64,000 bases of DNA from an uncultured Bacteroidales bacterium (lineage in GTDB: Bacteria; Bacteroidota; Bacteroidia; Bacteroidales; Bacteroidaceae), in the NCBI GenBank assembly GCA_902802265.1, contig CADCLN010000009.1:1-64000 (forward strand). The letters run 5' to 3'. The translations under genes and the position numbers were made by a program. Each line of letters starts with the position of its first letter. The first letter of the stretch is position 1. This document shows positions 33,249 through 42,640 of the stretch, in pieces. A model generated the notes under the pieces. It was not told the origin of the DNA and searched no databases. It saw nothing but the letters and a program-made list of their open reading frames with translations.

Positions 33249-34847
33249 ATGAAATGTTATCTAACTATACTATTGGGGGTCTGTGCTGCTATGTTTAGCG
33301 GCACAGCCCTTTCTCAGTCGCAATCCTCGTTTAGCCGGAGCTTTTACCAGAATGCGGACGGCAAGAAAAAGGACGATCTGAAGGCTGCGTTGACGAGCCT
33401 TATCCAGATTCCACAAGAAAAGAAGTTCAAGTATAAGGACTTGTGGCAAGGCTATGAGCAGGTGGACTACATGGACGAGACCAACGATTATGGACAGCAC
33501 CGAGTGTTCGACTACTATAGCGACGAGGTGTACTACTTCAACGGCAACGGCGATGCGGTCGGCGGCATGAACAAGGAGCACGTGGCTCCACAAAGCTGGT
33601 GGGTAGGCGGAACGAGCATTAATGTGGGTAGCGACCTGTTACAGGTACTCCCTTCAGATGCCAGCGCCAACAACAGCAAGAGCAACTATTGTTTGGGCAT
33701 CCCCCAAAGCAACATTAAGAACGTGAACAAACGCCTGAAGACGGGTAGAAACCAGAATGGTGACTTTGTGTGGGAACCTTGCGATGAGTACAAAGGCGAC
33801 TTTGCCCGCATCTATTTTTATGTAGCTACGGCTTACCCCGATGTGCCCTGGGAGACAAGTGTATCGGGCACAGAAGTGGCATTCAAAAAAGAATCCTACC
33901 CTACCCTGAAAGCTGAATTCCAGAACCTTCTGCTGCAATGGCATCGGCAAGACCCCGTCTGCGAGTGGGAAATCACCCGCAACGCCCGCGTGTATATAGT
34001 GCAAGGAAATCGCAACCCGTTCATCGACTATCCGCAGTTGGCAGAATACATCTGGGGCGATTCCATTAATACGGCTTGGGATTTGGCTACGGCTGTTCCG
34101 AATGGCGTTTTGCCAGAAATTCCAGTCGATACGATTCCGACGGACACCATTCCAACAGATACCATTCCGACGGATACCATTCCAACGGATACCATTCCGA
34201 CGGATACCATCCCGACGGACACGATTGTTGTGGACAGCTTAATCCTGGAACTGGCTTATGCTGAGAGCTTTGAAGACATCACCAAGGGCGACAACATTAC
34301 TACCGGCGGTTCAAGTAATGCCTGGACGGGCAACGATAGCGTCCCGACGGTAAACTCGTGTTATCAAGCTAATGGAGCGGTACGTATCGGTACGAGCAAG
34401 AAGAACGGTTCCATTACGACCTGCAGCATTCCCGCAAACGCAGGAGACACACTTCGGGTGAGCATCAGCGTAAAGGGCTGGACATCGGTTGAGGGCGACC
34501 TGGAAGTTTCTCTGACGAACACGCCTACCCAGACAATCAGCTATACGGCTAAGATGAGCGACGACTTCGAAACGGTGGAACTGACGTTCTTTAACATCCC
34601 GACGGCTAACCCGCAACTGACCATCGAGACGACTTCACACCGCTGCTTTATCGGCGACATCCGCGTGTATCGTGTTCATCCTGTTCCTGCGGTTACACCA
34701 GAGATTCACGACGACCCAGAGATTCCGACAGAGGAAGAGAAGGAGAAGCAACGTTTGCTGGAACTCTGCGACCTCGACGATGATGGAAAGATTACCATAA
34801 GCGACATCACTCAGCTGATAAACATGTATTTGGAGGCAACACCTTAA
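33249..34847 (+). CDS. Secreted endonuclease I with dockerin-like tail
   Basis: This 532-residue protein has a signal peptide (to TALSQ) and an endonuclease I / NucM-type beta-beta-alpha-metal nuclease domain at about residues 25-265. The active-site motif is NKEHVAPQSWW, followed by DLLQVLPSDASANNSKSN. A linker of repeated PTDTI pentapeptides (about 292-326) leads to a beta-sandwich domain (about 335-475). The C-terminus carries one dockerin-like motif with a complete calcium-type loop (DLDDDGKITISDITQLI). It is co-transcribed with the surface protein upstream and probably degrades extracellular DNA. Confidence 0.88.
   Translation: MKCYLTILLGVCAAMFSGTALSQSQSSFSRSFYQNADGKKKDDLKAALTSLIQIPQEKKFKYKDLWQGYEQVDYMDETNDYGQHRVFDYYSDEVYYFNGNGDAVGGMNKEHVAPQSWWVGGTSINVGSDLLQVLPSDASANNSKSNYCLGIPQSNIKNVNKRLKTGRNQNGDFVWEPCDEYKGDFARIYFYVATAYPDVPWETSVSGTEVAFKKESYPTLKAEFQNLLLQWHRQDPVCEWEITRNARVYIVQGNRNPFIDYPQLAEYIWGDSINTAWDLATAVPNGVLPEIPVDTIPTDTIPTDTIPTDTIPTDTIPTDTIPTDTIVVDSLILELAYAESFEDITKGDNITTGGSSNAWTGNDSVPTVNSCYQANGAVRIGTSKKNGSITTCSIPANAGDTLRVSISVKGWTSVEGDLEVSLTNTPTQTISYTAKMSDDFETVELTFFNIPTANPQLTIETTSHRCFIGDIRVYRVHPVPAVTPEIHDDPEIPTEEEKEKQRLLELCDLDDDGKITISDITQLINMYLEATP
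34122..34226 (+). repeat. 15-bp coding repeat (PTDTI linker)
   Basis: Seven tandem 15-bp units encode PVDTI followed by six PTDTI pentapeptides. Third-position differences between units show that the array is not freshly expanded. It forms a flexible linker in the secreted nuclease and could vary in copy number between strains. Confidence 0.9.
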
Positions 34848-34880
34848 CTCCGTATTGCCCGAATTATTCTGACTTTTTTT

Positions 34881-34944
34881 AACAACGGATTCCAGATTGA
34901 AACGGATTTTTGACCATAATCCATCGAATCTGGAATCCGTTGTT
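34881..34944. repeat. 18-bp perfect inverted repeat
   Basis: Arms at 34881-34898 and 34927-34944 are perfectly complementary over 18 bases, and the 28-base loop contains a further GGATT/AATCC pairing. It lies 33 bases past the nuclease stop and about 60 bases before the lon promoter. A T-run precedes the hairpin and none follows, so it is not a standard plus-strand intrinsic terminator. Confidence 0.85.
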
Positions 34945-35004
34945 TCGTTCCCTCCATATATAATAATGTGTGTTAATCGTGTGTCAGGTTTCAATTTTTT
35001 TTCG

Positions 35005-35012
35005 TACCTTTG
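35005..35012 (+). promoter_or_regulatory. lon promoter -7 box (TACCTTTG)
   Basis: TACCTTTG followed by CA lies 30 bases upstream of the lon start codon and matches TAnnTTTG. No TTTG lies at the ideal -33 distance. Confidence 0.6.
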
Positions 35013-35042
35013 CACGCTCATTGTGTATAGAACGAAAGAAAT

Positions 35043-37505
35043 ATGGATTATTTTGACGAAATCATCACGGAAGAAGGGGGCGGACAAATCTCGCTCTTCG
35101 CTAACTTCGACGAACCAGATCAGAAGCTCATCGACTTCACAATCAACCCAGAAGAGTTGATTCCCATCTTACCGCTGAAGGGTGTGATGCTGTTTCCCAA
35201 CAATATACTGCCCATCGGCGTAAACCGCAAGTCGAGTCAGAAACTGGTGGGCGACGCTTTGCATAAGAACAAGCATATTGGCGTGTTTTCGCAGACCGAC
35301 GACGAGGTGAACAAGCCTGGTTTGGGCGAAATCTACCATACGGGGGTCATAGCCAAAGTGATACGCATTATCCGTCTGCCCGACGGCAGTCAGACAGCCT
35401 TGTTGCAAGGTTTCCAGCGGATTCGGTTGATCAGCCTTGACGATACCAAGAGCTATCTGCAGGGGCAGGTGGAGCTGTTTCCCGAGGATGTACCGCCTGC
35501 TGGTGACCGCAAGTTTAGTGCTGTGGTGGAGGCTTGCAGAGACCAGGGGAAAAAGTTGATGCACACATCCGAATCTTTGTTGGGAGCGGTTTTTGCCATC
35601 AATAATATCAGCGACAAACAGATGCTTATCAACTTCTTGTGTGGAAATGTGCCCGTGGATAACAAGGAGCGCATTGTGCTGCTGGAAGAATCGAATCTGT
35701 ATGAACGCGCATATAAGTTATTGGGACTGCTTACTCGTGAGTATCAGTTCTTTATGATGAAGCACAACCTGCAAAAGGAGACTCGCGAACAATTGGACAA
35801 GCAACAGCGTGACTACTTCTTGCGACAAGAGATAGAACGCATCCACGAGGAACTGGGAGACATCGAGGAGGATAATTCTTCCCTGACACGATTGCGCATG
35901 AAGGCCGAAGCCAAGAAATGGAGCCAGGAGATGAAGCAATACTTCGACGAAGAGATGCGAAAAATCAATCGCCTTAATCCGCAAAATCCAGATTATCAGA
36001 CGGCTTACACCTATCTTGACACGTTGACCGACCTGCCGTGGGATTATGTGACGAAGGACAACCTGAGCATTCCCAACGCCGAGCGCACGTTGAACCGTGA
36101 CCATTACGGCATGGAGAAGGTGAAGGAGCGTATCCTGGAACATCTGGCTGTGCTGAAAATGAGGGGTGACTTCAAGAGCCCCATCCTGTGTCTATATGGC
36201 CCTCCAGGTGTGGGTAAGACCAGCCTGGGCAAGAGTATTGCCACGGCGATGAAGCGCCAATACGTGAGGATGTCGTTGGGTGGCATTCACGACGAGGCTG
36301 AAATCCGTGGCCATCGCCGCACTTACGTAGGTGCCATGCCAGGACGTATCATCAAGAATATCATCAAGGCGAAGAGCAGCAATCCTGTGTTTATCCTCGA
36401 CGAAATCGACAAGGTGACGCAGGCCACGATGCATGGCGACCCCGCCAGCGCATTACTGGAAGTGCTTGACCCTGAGCAGAACAGCGCTTTCCATGACAAT
36501 TATCTGGATGTGGATTACGACCTGTCGAAGGTAATGTTTATTGCCACGGCCAATAATGTGAGCAACATTCCGGCTCCGTTGCTGGACCGCATGGAACTCA
36601 TCGAAGTCAGCGGTTATTTGACGGAAGAGAAGATAGAGATAGCCCGTCGGCACCTGATACCAAAAGCGTTGGAAAACTTAGGCATGAAGGAAACTGGCAT
36701 CAAGTTTACCAAGGCTGCCATCGAGAAGGTGATTGAAGACTACACGCGTGAATCGGGTGTGCGTGCGCTGGACAAAAAGATTACGGAATTGCTCCGAAAA
36801 ATCACCCTGGAATATGCCAAGACGGAAACCCTGCCCGACCATGCCCTGACGGTTGACGACGTGAAGAAATATTTAGGTACCGAACTGTTCCAACGGGACA
36901 AGTACGAGGGTAATGCGCTTTGTGGTGTGGTGACAGGTCTGGCCTGGACCAGCGTCGGCGGAGAAATCTTGTACATCGAGACGAGTTTTAATGAATCAAA
37001 GCAAGGCGGACTGACCTTGACGGGAAACCTGGGCGACGTAATGAAGGAGAGTGCCACCATTGCCTTGCAATACTTGAAAGCTAATGATTATCTGTTAGGT
37101 GAGCCCAGAGCCACAGGAGAAGCAGGAAAGACTGAAAAAACCACCTGGGCAGATTTCTTTGCAACACATAGCATCCATGTCCACGTGCCGGAAGGAGCTA
37201 CGCCAAAAGACGGACCTTCGGCAGGTATCACCATTGCCACGTCCATTGCCTCGGCAATTACAGGAAGGAAGGTGCGCCGGAGTATTGCCATGACGGGAGA
37301 GATTACCTTGCGTGGTAAGGTGCTTCCTATTGGCGGAGTGAAGGAAAAGATTCTGGCAGCCAAACGTGCTGGCATCACTCATATTGTGTGTTGCGAGGAA
37401 AACCGCCGAAATGTGGAGGACATTCCTGCCATTTATGTGAAGGGGCTGACATTCCATTATGTAGAGACGGTAAAGGATGTGCTGGAGTTTGCACTTCTGA
37501 AATAG
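35043..37505 (+). CDS. lon: ATP-dependent protease Lon
   Basis: This 820-residue cytoplasmic AAA+ serine protease has an N-terminal LON substrate domain at about 45-245 ([17 protein letters not shown]) and a Walker A motif GPPGVGKTS (about 386-394). Walker B is VFILDEIDK. The C-terminal protease domain has the catalytic serine in KDGPSAGIT (about residue 725) and a downstream lysine. Length and order are canonical. tgt follows after 22 bases. Confidence 0.97.
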   Translation: MDYFDEIITEEGGGQISLFANFDEPDQKLIDFTINPEELIPILPLKGVMLFPNNILPIGVNRKSSQKLVGDALHKNKHIGVFSQTDDEVNKPGLGEIYHTGVIAKVIRIIRLPDGSQTALLQGFQRIRLISLDDTKSYLQGQVELFPEDVPPAGDRKFSAVVEACRDQGKKLMHTSESLLGAVFAINNISDKQMLINFLCGNVPVDNKERIVLLEESNLYERAYKLLGLLTREYQFFMMKHNLQKETREQLDKQQRDYFLRQEIERIHEELGDIEEDNSSLTRLRMKAEAKKWSQEMKQYFDEEMRKINRLNPQNPDYQTAYTYLDTLTDLPWDYVTKDNLSIPNAERTLNRDHYGMEKVKERILEHLAVLKMRGDFKSPILCLYGPPGVGKTSLGKSIATAMKRQYVRMSLGGIHDEAEIRGHRRTYVGAMPGRIIKNIIKAKSSNPVFILDEIDKVTQATMHGDPASALLEVLDPEQNSAFHDNYLDVDYDLSKVMFIATANNVSNIPAPLLDRMELIEVSGYLTEEKIEIARRHLIPKALENLGMKETGIKFTKAAIEKVIEDYTRESGVRALDKKITELLRKITLEYAKTETLPDHALTVDDVKKYLGTELFQRDKYEGNALCGVVTGLAWTSVGGEILYIETSFNESKQGGLTLTGNLGDVMKESATIALQYLKANDYLLGEPRATGEAGKTEKTTWADFFATHSIHVHVPEGATPKDGPSAGITIATSIASAITGRKVRRSIAMTGEITLRGKVLPIGGVKEKILAAKRAGITHIVCCEENRRNVEDIPAIYVKGLTFHYVETVKDVLEFALLK

Positions 37506-37527
37506 GATCTATAGAAAAAACAGAAAA

Positions 37528-38658
37528 ATGACATTCACTTTAGAACATACTGACCCAAAGACGAATGCACGCGCGGGCGTTATCCATACCGACCACGGCG
37601 ACATACAGACACCCATCTTCATGCCGGTAGGTACGCAGGCTACGGTAAAGGGGGTGCATCTGCACGAACTGAAGGACGACGTGAAAGCGCAGATTATTTT
37701 GGGCAATACGTATCATCTGTATTTGCGTCCAGGTATTGACATCATCGAGGCTGCAGGCGGATTGCATCGTTTCAACGGGTTTGACCGACCGATGCTGACC
37801 GATTCAGGTGGTTTTCAGGTGTTTTCATTAGCTGAAATCCGTACAATCAAGGAGGAAGGTGTGGAGTTCCGTAGCCATATCGACGGATCGAAACATTTTT
37901 TCAGTCCCGAAAGGGTAATGGACATCGAGCGCAGTATTGGCGCCGACATCGTAATGGCTTTCGACGAATGTCCGCCTGGAACGAGCGACTATGAATACAG
38001 CAAGAAATCCCTGGAACTGACTGAGCGTTGGCTGGACCGTTGCATTCAGCGTTTCCGCGAAACGGAGCCTAAATACGGCTACCAGCAGAGCCTGTTCCCC
38101 ATTGTGCAGGGCTGTACTTACAGGGATCTGCGTACTCGGGCAGCCGAGAATGTGGCAAGCAAGGAGGCTGACGGAAACGCCATCGGCGGACTGGCCGTAG
38201 GTGAACCCACCGATGTGATGTACGAAATGATTGAGGTGGTGAACAGCATCTTGCCAAAGGACAAGCCTCGCTACCTCATGGGTGTGGGTACGCCTGTGAA
38301 CCTGCTCGAAGCCATTGAACGGGGTGTGGATATGTTTGACTGCGTAATGCCTACAAGGAATGGACGTAATGCTCAGATTTTCACACGCCGTGGCACCATC
38401 AACCTGCGCAACAAAAAGTGGGAGATGGACTTCAGTCCGCTCGACGAAGAAGGCACGTCCTACGTGGATAGCATGTACACGAAGGCCTATGTTCACCATC
38501 TGTTCAAAGCTCAGGAATTGTTGGCGCTACAAATTGCCAGCCTGCACAACCTGACGTTCTACCTGTGGCTCGTAGGCGAAGCACGCCAACACATCGTGCA
38601 GGGAGATTTTGCTTTGTGGAAGGCCAAGATGTGCGAAGAATTGGGTAAAAGAGTTTAG
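37528..38658 (+). CDS. tgt: Queuine tRNA-ribosyltransferase lacking Zn cysteines
   Basis: This 376-residue enzyme exchanges guanine for the queuosine precursor at position 34 of tRNAs with GUN anticodons. The general acid/base aspartate is in TDSGGFQVFSL (about D92) and the nucleophile in FDCVMPTRNGRN (about D271). Where other bacteria have the CxCxxC zinc ligands after RPLDP, this protein reads SPLDEEGTSYVDSMYTKAY, so those cysteines are missing while the later histidine (YVHHL) remains. The fold is otherwise complete. Confidence 0.93.
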   Translation: MTFTLEHTDPKTNARAGVIHTDHGDIQTPIFMPVGTQATVKGVHLHELKDDVKAQIILGNTYHLYLRPGIDIIEAAGGLHRFNGFDRPMLTDSGGFQVFSLAEIRTIKEEGVEFRSHIDGSKHFFSPERVMDIERSIGADIVMAFDECPPGTSDYEYSKKSLELTERWLDRCIQRFRETEPKYGYQQSLFPIVQGCTYRDLRTRAAENVASKEADGNAIGGLAVGEPTDVMYEMIEVVNSILPKDKPRYLMGVGTPVNLLEAIERGVDMFDCVMPTRNGRNAQIFTRRGTINLRNKKWEMDFSPLDEEGTSYVDSMYTKAYVHHLFKAQELLALQIASLHNLTFYLWLVGEARQHIVQGDFALWKAKMCEELGKRV

Positions 38659-38671
38659 GGCGCTATTGAAC

Positions 38672-39784
38672 ATGGAAAAATTCTGGAGGCTGGTACATAT
38701 TTCACGACTTGACCGCTACATCATTGGCAAGTTTCTTGGTACGTATTTCTTTTCGATAATACTTATCATATCAATTGCCGTGGTGTTCGACTTCAATGAA
38801 AACGTGGACAAGTTTCTGTCTCGGAATGCACCACTCAAGGAGATTTTGCTCGACTATTACCTGAACTTCATCCCCTACTACAGCAACCTCTTCTCTCAGC
38901 TCTTTGTCTTTGTGGCGGTCATCTTCTTCACGACGAAACTGGCTGAAAACAGCGAGATTATAGCCATGATGAGTACAGGCACCAGTTTCAACCGTCTGCT
39001 GCGCCCCTACCTCATTTCTGCCGCCATCATCTGCTGCATGACTTTCTTGCTGGGTTCGTATGTCATTCCGAAGGGGAACATCAACCGCATCAAGTTTGAG
39101 CAAAAATACAAGAACAAGACGCACAACCTCTTTACCAACAACGTGCAGTTAAAGGTGGATTCCAACGTCATTGCCTACATTGGACGGTACGACGACAACT
39201 TCAAGATTGGCTATGAATTCACGTTGGACAAGTTTGAGAACAAGAAACTGACACGCCACCTGCAGGCCATGACCATCCAGTATGACACGTTGAGCGAAGA
39301 GCCTTGCCATTGGATTATAGCCAATTACCAGACTCGTGACCTCCACGGAATGCGTGAGATCATCACAAGCGGCGGAAGGCGCGACACCTTCATCAACATG
39401 GAGCCGCAAGACTTCCTCATCAGTCCTGGTCAGCAGGAAACACTCACCACCCCCGAACTGGACACCTACATCACCCGCCAGAAAGCCCGTGGTTTTGCCA
39501 ACATCAAGGAGTTTGAGGTGGAATACTACAAACGTGGCGCATCGTCGTTTGCCGCCTTCATTCTGACCACCATAGGTGCTTCACTATCAGCCCGCAAGCG
39601 CAAGAACGGACTGGGCATCTCGCTGGGTATCGGACTGGCACTCAGCGTTACCTACATCATGTTCCAGACGGTCAGCAGCACCTTTGCCATCAATGCCAAC
39701 ATGCCACCTGCCATTGCGGTGTGGATTCCCAATATCATTTACGTTTTTATAGCCCTTTATTGTTACAAGAAAGCTCCAAGATAA
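38672..39784 (+). CDS. LptF/LptG family permease (YjgP/YjgQ)
   Basis: I start this inner-membrane protein at MEKFWRLVHISRLDRYI (38672), giving 370 residues. There are three transmembrane helices in the first 125 residues, a periplasmic beta-jellyroll-like domain at about 130-265 (NVQLKVDSNVIAYIGRYDD), and three more helices at the C-terminus. This is the topology of the LPS-exporting Lpt permeases. The subunit (F or G) cannot be told apart by eye. lptC lies 4.3 kb downstream. It follows tgt by 13 bases and precedes the helicase by 4 bases. Confidence 0.88.
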   Translation: MEKFWRLVHISRLDRYIIGKFLGTYFFSIILIISIAVVFDFNENVDKFLSRNAPLKEILLDYYLNFIPYYSNLFSQLFVFVAVIFFTTKLAENSEIIAMMSTGTSFNRLLRPYLISAAIICCMTFLLGSYVIPKGNINRIKFEQKYKNKTHNLFTNNVQLKVDSNVIAYIGRYDDNFKIGYEFTLDKFENKKLTRHLQAMTIQYDTLSEEPCHWIIANYQTRDLHGMREIITSGGRRDTFINMEPQDFLISPGQQETLTTPELDTYITRQKARGFANIKEFEVEYYKRGASSFAAFILTTIGASLSARKRKNGLGISLGIGLALSVTYIMFQTVSSTFAINANMPPAIAVWIPNIIYVFIALYCYKKAPR

Positions 39785-39788
39785 ATAT

Positions 39789-41072
39789 ATGTATTTTGAC
39801 GAATTAGACCTTTCGGACGAAGTGCTTGACGCACTGGATGCCATGAACTTCAAAGAATGTACGCCGATTCAGGAAAAAGCCATTCCGCCCATTCTGGCAG
39901 GCCGCGACATCATCGGTGTGGCTCAGACCGGCACAGGAAAAACGGCAGCATACCTCTTGCCTGTGCTCGACGAGTTGAGTTCCGGACTTTATCCCAAGAA
40001 TGCCGTCAACTGCATCATCATGGCTCCAACCCGTGAGTTGGCGCAACAGATTGACCAGCAGGTAGAGGGCTTCGGCTACTATCTGAACGGCGTGAGCAGT
40101 GTGGCTGTATATGGTGGCAACGACGGCATCCGCTTTGAACAGGAACGACGCGGACTGGAGACGGGTGCCGACATCATCATTGCCACTCCTGGCCGACTTA
40201 TCAGCCATTTGCAGGGTGGACATATCGACCTGACACAGACATCCTTCTTCATCCTGGACGAAGCCGACCGTATGCTCGACATGGGATTCTACGATGATAT
40301 CATCAAGATTGCCTCCTACCTGGGTACTGACCGACAGACCATCATGTTCAGCGCCACCATGCCTGAGAACATCCGCAAACTGGCACGCACCATCCTGCAC
40401 GACCCTGTGGAAGTTCGCATCGCAGTGAGCAAACCTGCTGAGAAAATCAAGCAGATAGCCTACCTCTGCCATGAAGGCATGAAGCAAAAGTTGGTAGAGG
40501 CCATCCTTGAGCCAACGAAAGCCAGAGAGAGCGCAGAATCCGAACAACCCCTGCTCGACCGTGTCATCATGTTTGCCAGTTCCAAGATGAAGGTGAAGGA
40601 ACTTGCCATCGCCCTGAAACGTAAGGGATTCAACGTCGGAGCCATGCACAGCGACCTGATGCAGAAGGAACGTGACGAAATCATGTACGCCTTCAAGAAC
40701 CGCCGTGTCAACATCCTCATTGCAACCGACATCGTGAGCCGCGGCATCGACATCGACGACGTGCAACTGGTCATCAACTACGACGTGCCACGCGATGCCG
40801 AAGACTATGTGCACCGTGTGGGACGCACAGCCCGAGCCAACCGCGACGGTGAAGCCATCACCCTGGTCAGCAGCAAAGACTGGCACTATTTGCTGAAAAT
40901 AGAGCAGCTGATTGAGGCAGAGATAGAAAAGCCCGACCTGCCCGAAGGATGTGGAGAAAAACCACAAATGAATGCACCGCAGCAAAAGAAAAAGAAAAAG
41001 TATTACAAAAAAAGTGCTAAAAAGGGCGGACGCAATCACAAAAAGTCTGATAAAACTTTGAAGACTCGCTGA
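39789..41072 (+). CDS. DEAD-box RNA helicase, RhlE-like
   Basis: This 427-residue helicase has the Q motif (FKECTPIQEKAIP), Walker A AQTGTGKT (about 45-52), PTRELA, the DEAD box as LDEADRMLDMGF (about 155), SAT (FSATMP) and the RecA2 motifs TDIVSRGIDID and HRVGRTAR. The C-terminal 50 residues are lysine-rich (KKKKKYYKKSAKKGG), typical of RNA-binding tails in RhlE-type enzymes involved in RNA turnover or ribosome assembly. It is the last gene of the lon-tgt-permease-helicase run. Confidence 0.95.
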   Translation: MYFDELDLSDEVLDALDAMNFKECTPIQEKAIPPILAGRDIIGVAQTGTGKTAAYLLPVLDELSSGLYPKNAVNCIIMAPTRELAQQIDQQVEGFGYYLNGVSSVAVYGGNDGIRFEQERRGLETGADIIIATPGRLISHLQGGHIDLTQTSFFILDEADRMLDMGFYDDIIKIASYLGTDRQTIMFSATMPENIRKLARTILHDPVEVRIAVSKPAEKIKQIAYLCHEGMKQKLVEAILEPTKARESAESEQPLLDRVIMFASSKMKVKELAIALKRKGFNVGAMHSDLMQKERDEIMYAFKNRRVNILIATDIVSRGIDIDDVQLVINYDVPRDAEDYVHRVGRTARANRDGEAITLVSSKDWHYLLKIEQLIEAEIEKPDLPEGCGEKPQMNAPQQKKKKKYYKKSAKKGGRNHKKSDKTLKTR

Positions 41073-41087
41073 AAACCCCTAATTTTG
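41057..41087 (+). promoter_or_regulatory. Promoter (TTTG-N19-TAATTTTG)
   Basis: TTTG (41057-41060) and TAATTTTG (41080-41087) are spaced by 19 bases. The -33 box lies inside the last codons of the helicase. It would drive the outer-membrane protein gene at 41108. Confidence 0.65.
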
Positions 41088-41107
41088 CAAAAATTATAAC
41101 GCACGTA

Positions 41108-42466
41108 ATGACGAAAACGCAAAAGATAACGACCCTCTTTACACTACTGCTGATGCCTCTGCTTGCACAGGCTCAGAACGGTGTGAACTCCCCTTATTCC
41201 CGCTATGGATTCGGTTTGCTGTCCGACCGCTCGATGGGCTTCAACAAAGCCATGGCTGGTGTGGCACAAGGGTTCCGGAACGGACAGGAAATCAACCCTG
41301 CCAACCCTGCTTCCTACTCAGCAGTCGATTCGTTGACAGCACTTTTCGACCTGGGCATGACCTTGCAGAACGGCAACTACAGCATGGGCGGAATGAGGCA
41401 GAACATCAAGAACAGCAGCTTTGACTACGCAGCCTACTCCTTCCGTGCTACCAAGGGACTGGGTATCGCGGTGGCGTTGGTACCATTCTCCAAAATCAAA
41501 TACAACTTTGCCAGCGAAAGCGAAACCCTCGTGGGCACCAACAACCTGTCATCCTCTTACACCTACTCTGGCGACGGAGGACTGCGGCAAATCATGCTCG
41601 GTGCAGGTTGGCAGATACTGAAACCACTGAGCATCGGCCTGAATGTGGGCTACATGTGGGGAGAATATGAGCACAACATGACCATGGCATACAGCTCCAC
41701 CGCCACCTATGGCATCAAGCGTTCCTACACAGCCGACATCTCGACATATACCCTTGAAGGAGGTGCACAATACACCCTGAAACTGGGAAAGCAAGAGATG
41801 CTGACCATCGGTGCCACGGCTTCGCTGGGGCATAAAATCTGCAACAAGGCCTACCGCACCACCGCCACGATGAATGCCTCAAGGGTGGAAAATTCTTCTT
41901 CCGACACACTCGCCAATGCTTTCCAGTTGCCTCATGCCTTTGCCGTGGGTGCAACTTATTATTTGGGCAACAAACTCCGTGCAGGCATCGACTTCGAGCT
42001 GCAACGCTGGAGCCGCGTACAGTTTCCCATCATCGAGAACTACGATCAGCAGAAAGCTACAGGCGACTACACCCCTACCCGAGACGTGCTGAACGACCGC
42101 ATCCGCATCGCCGCCGGTGCAGAATATATGCCCGACTTCACGGGGCGTTCACTCTTCAAGCGGATGAGGTACAAAGTGGGTGGCTACTACTCGCAATCTT
42201 ATGCCAATGCCAACGTCTCCAATCAAGGAAACAACAAAAAGCCTTACGAATTTGGACTTACAGCTGGTGTCACCATCCCCATCACCAACCGAAACCTGTT
42301 CTACAGCAGTCCGAAAATCAACGTGACATTCTCCTGGGTACACACCCACATCCCCTACAATATGAACACATCCGCCAACGTGGGTACGCTCACCGAAAAT
42401 TATCTGCGCCTCTCATTGGGCCTCACGCTGAGCGAGCGTTGGTTCTACAAATGGAAGGTGCAGTAA
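41108..42466 (+). CDS. Outer-membrane beta-barrel protein
   Basis: This 452-residue protein has a signal peptide (ending LLAQAQ). Its mature N-terminus NGVNSPYSRYGFGLLSDRSMGFNKAMAGVAQG resembles FadL-like barrels found in Bacteroidota (signature near EINPANPASYSAVDS). It is rich in alternating amphipathic strands. The downstream neighbours are a TPR protein and lptC. No transported substrate can be assigned. Confidence 0.8.
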   Translation: MTKTQKITTLFTLLLMPLLAQAQNGVNSPYSRYGFGLLSDRSMGFNKAMAGVAQGFRNGQEINPANPASYSAVDSLTALFDLGMTLQNGNYSMGGMRQNIKNSSFDYAAYSFRATKGLGIAVALVPFSKIKYNFASESETLVGTNNLSSSYTYSGDGGLRQIMLGAGWQILKPLSIGLNVGYMWGEYEHNMTMAYSSTATYGIKRSYTADISTYTLEGGAQYTLKLGKQEMLTIGATASLGHKICNKAYRTTATMNASRVENSSSDTLANAFQLPHAFAVGATYYLGNKLRAGIDFELQRWSRVQFPIIENYDQQKATGDYTPTRDVLNDRIRIAAGAEYMPDFTGRSLFKRMRYKVGGYYSQSYANANVSNQGNNKKPYEFGLTAGVTIPITNRNLFYSSPKINVTFSWVHTHIPYNMNTSANVGTLTENYLRLSLGLTLSERWFYKWKVQ

Positions 42467-42577
42467 GAAATTGACCATTCGCCATGCACAAGCATGAAGG
42501 GGGAAAAGGAAAAAAGAAAAAGGAAAATTCCCTTCAAAGATAGGATAAACACTCCAAAAGCAAAGCGGAAAAGCCCC

Positions 42578-42585
42578 TACATTTG
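42578..42585 (+). promoter_or_regulatory. Promoter -7 box (TACATTTG)
   Basis: TACATTTG followed by CA lies 55 bases upstream of the TPR protein start and fits TAnnTTTG. Confidence 0.55.
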
Positions 42586-42640
42586 CACCGCAAAAACTTA
42601 AAAACGCAAAAACTCCTAAACGTAAAAACAATAAACAACA

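Noticed and set aside
33249-34847. The PTDTI repeat as a phase-variation tract
   Set aside because: The unit is 15 bp, a multiple of three, so copy changes alter linker length but do not shift the frame.
39804-41039. A 411-codon minus-strand frame
   Set aside because: It is antisense to the DEAD-box helicase, which has all its motifs.
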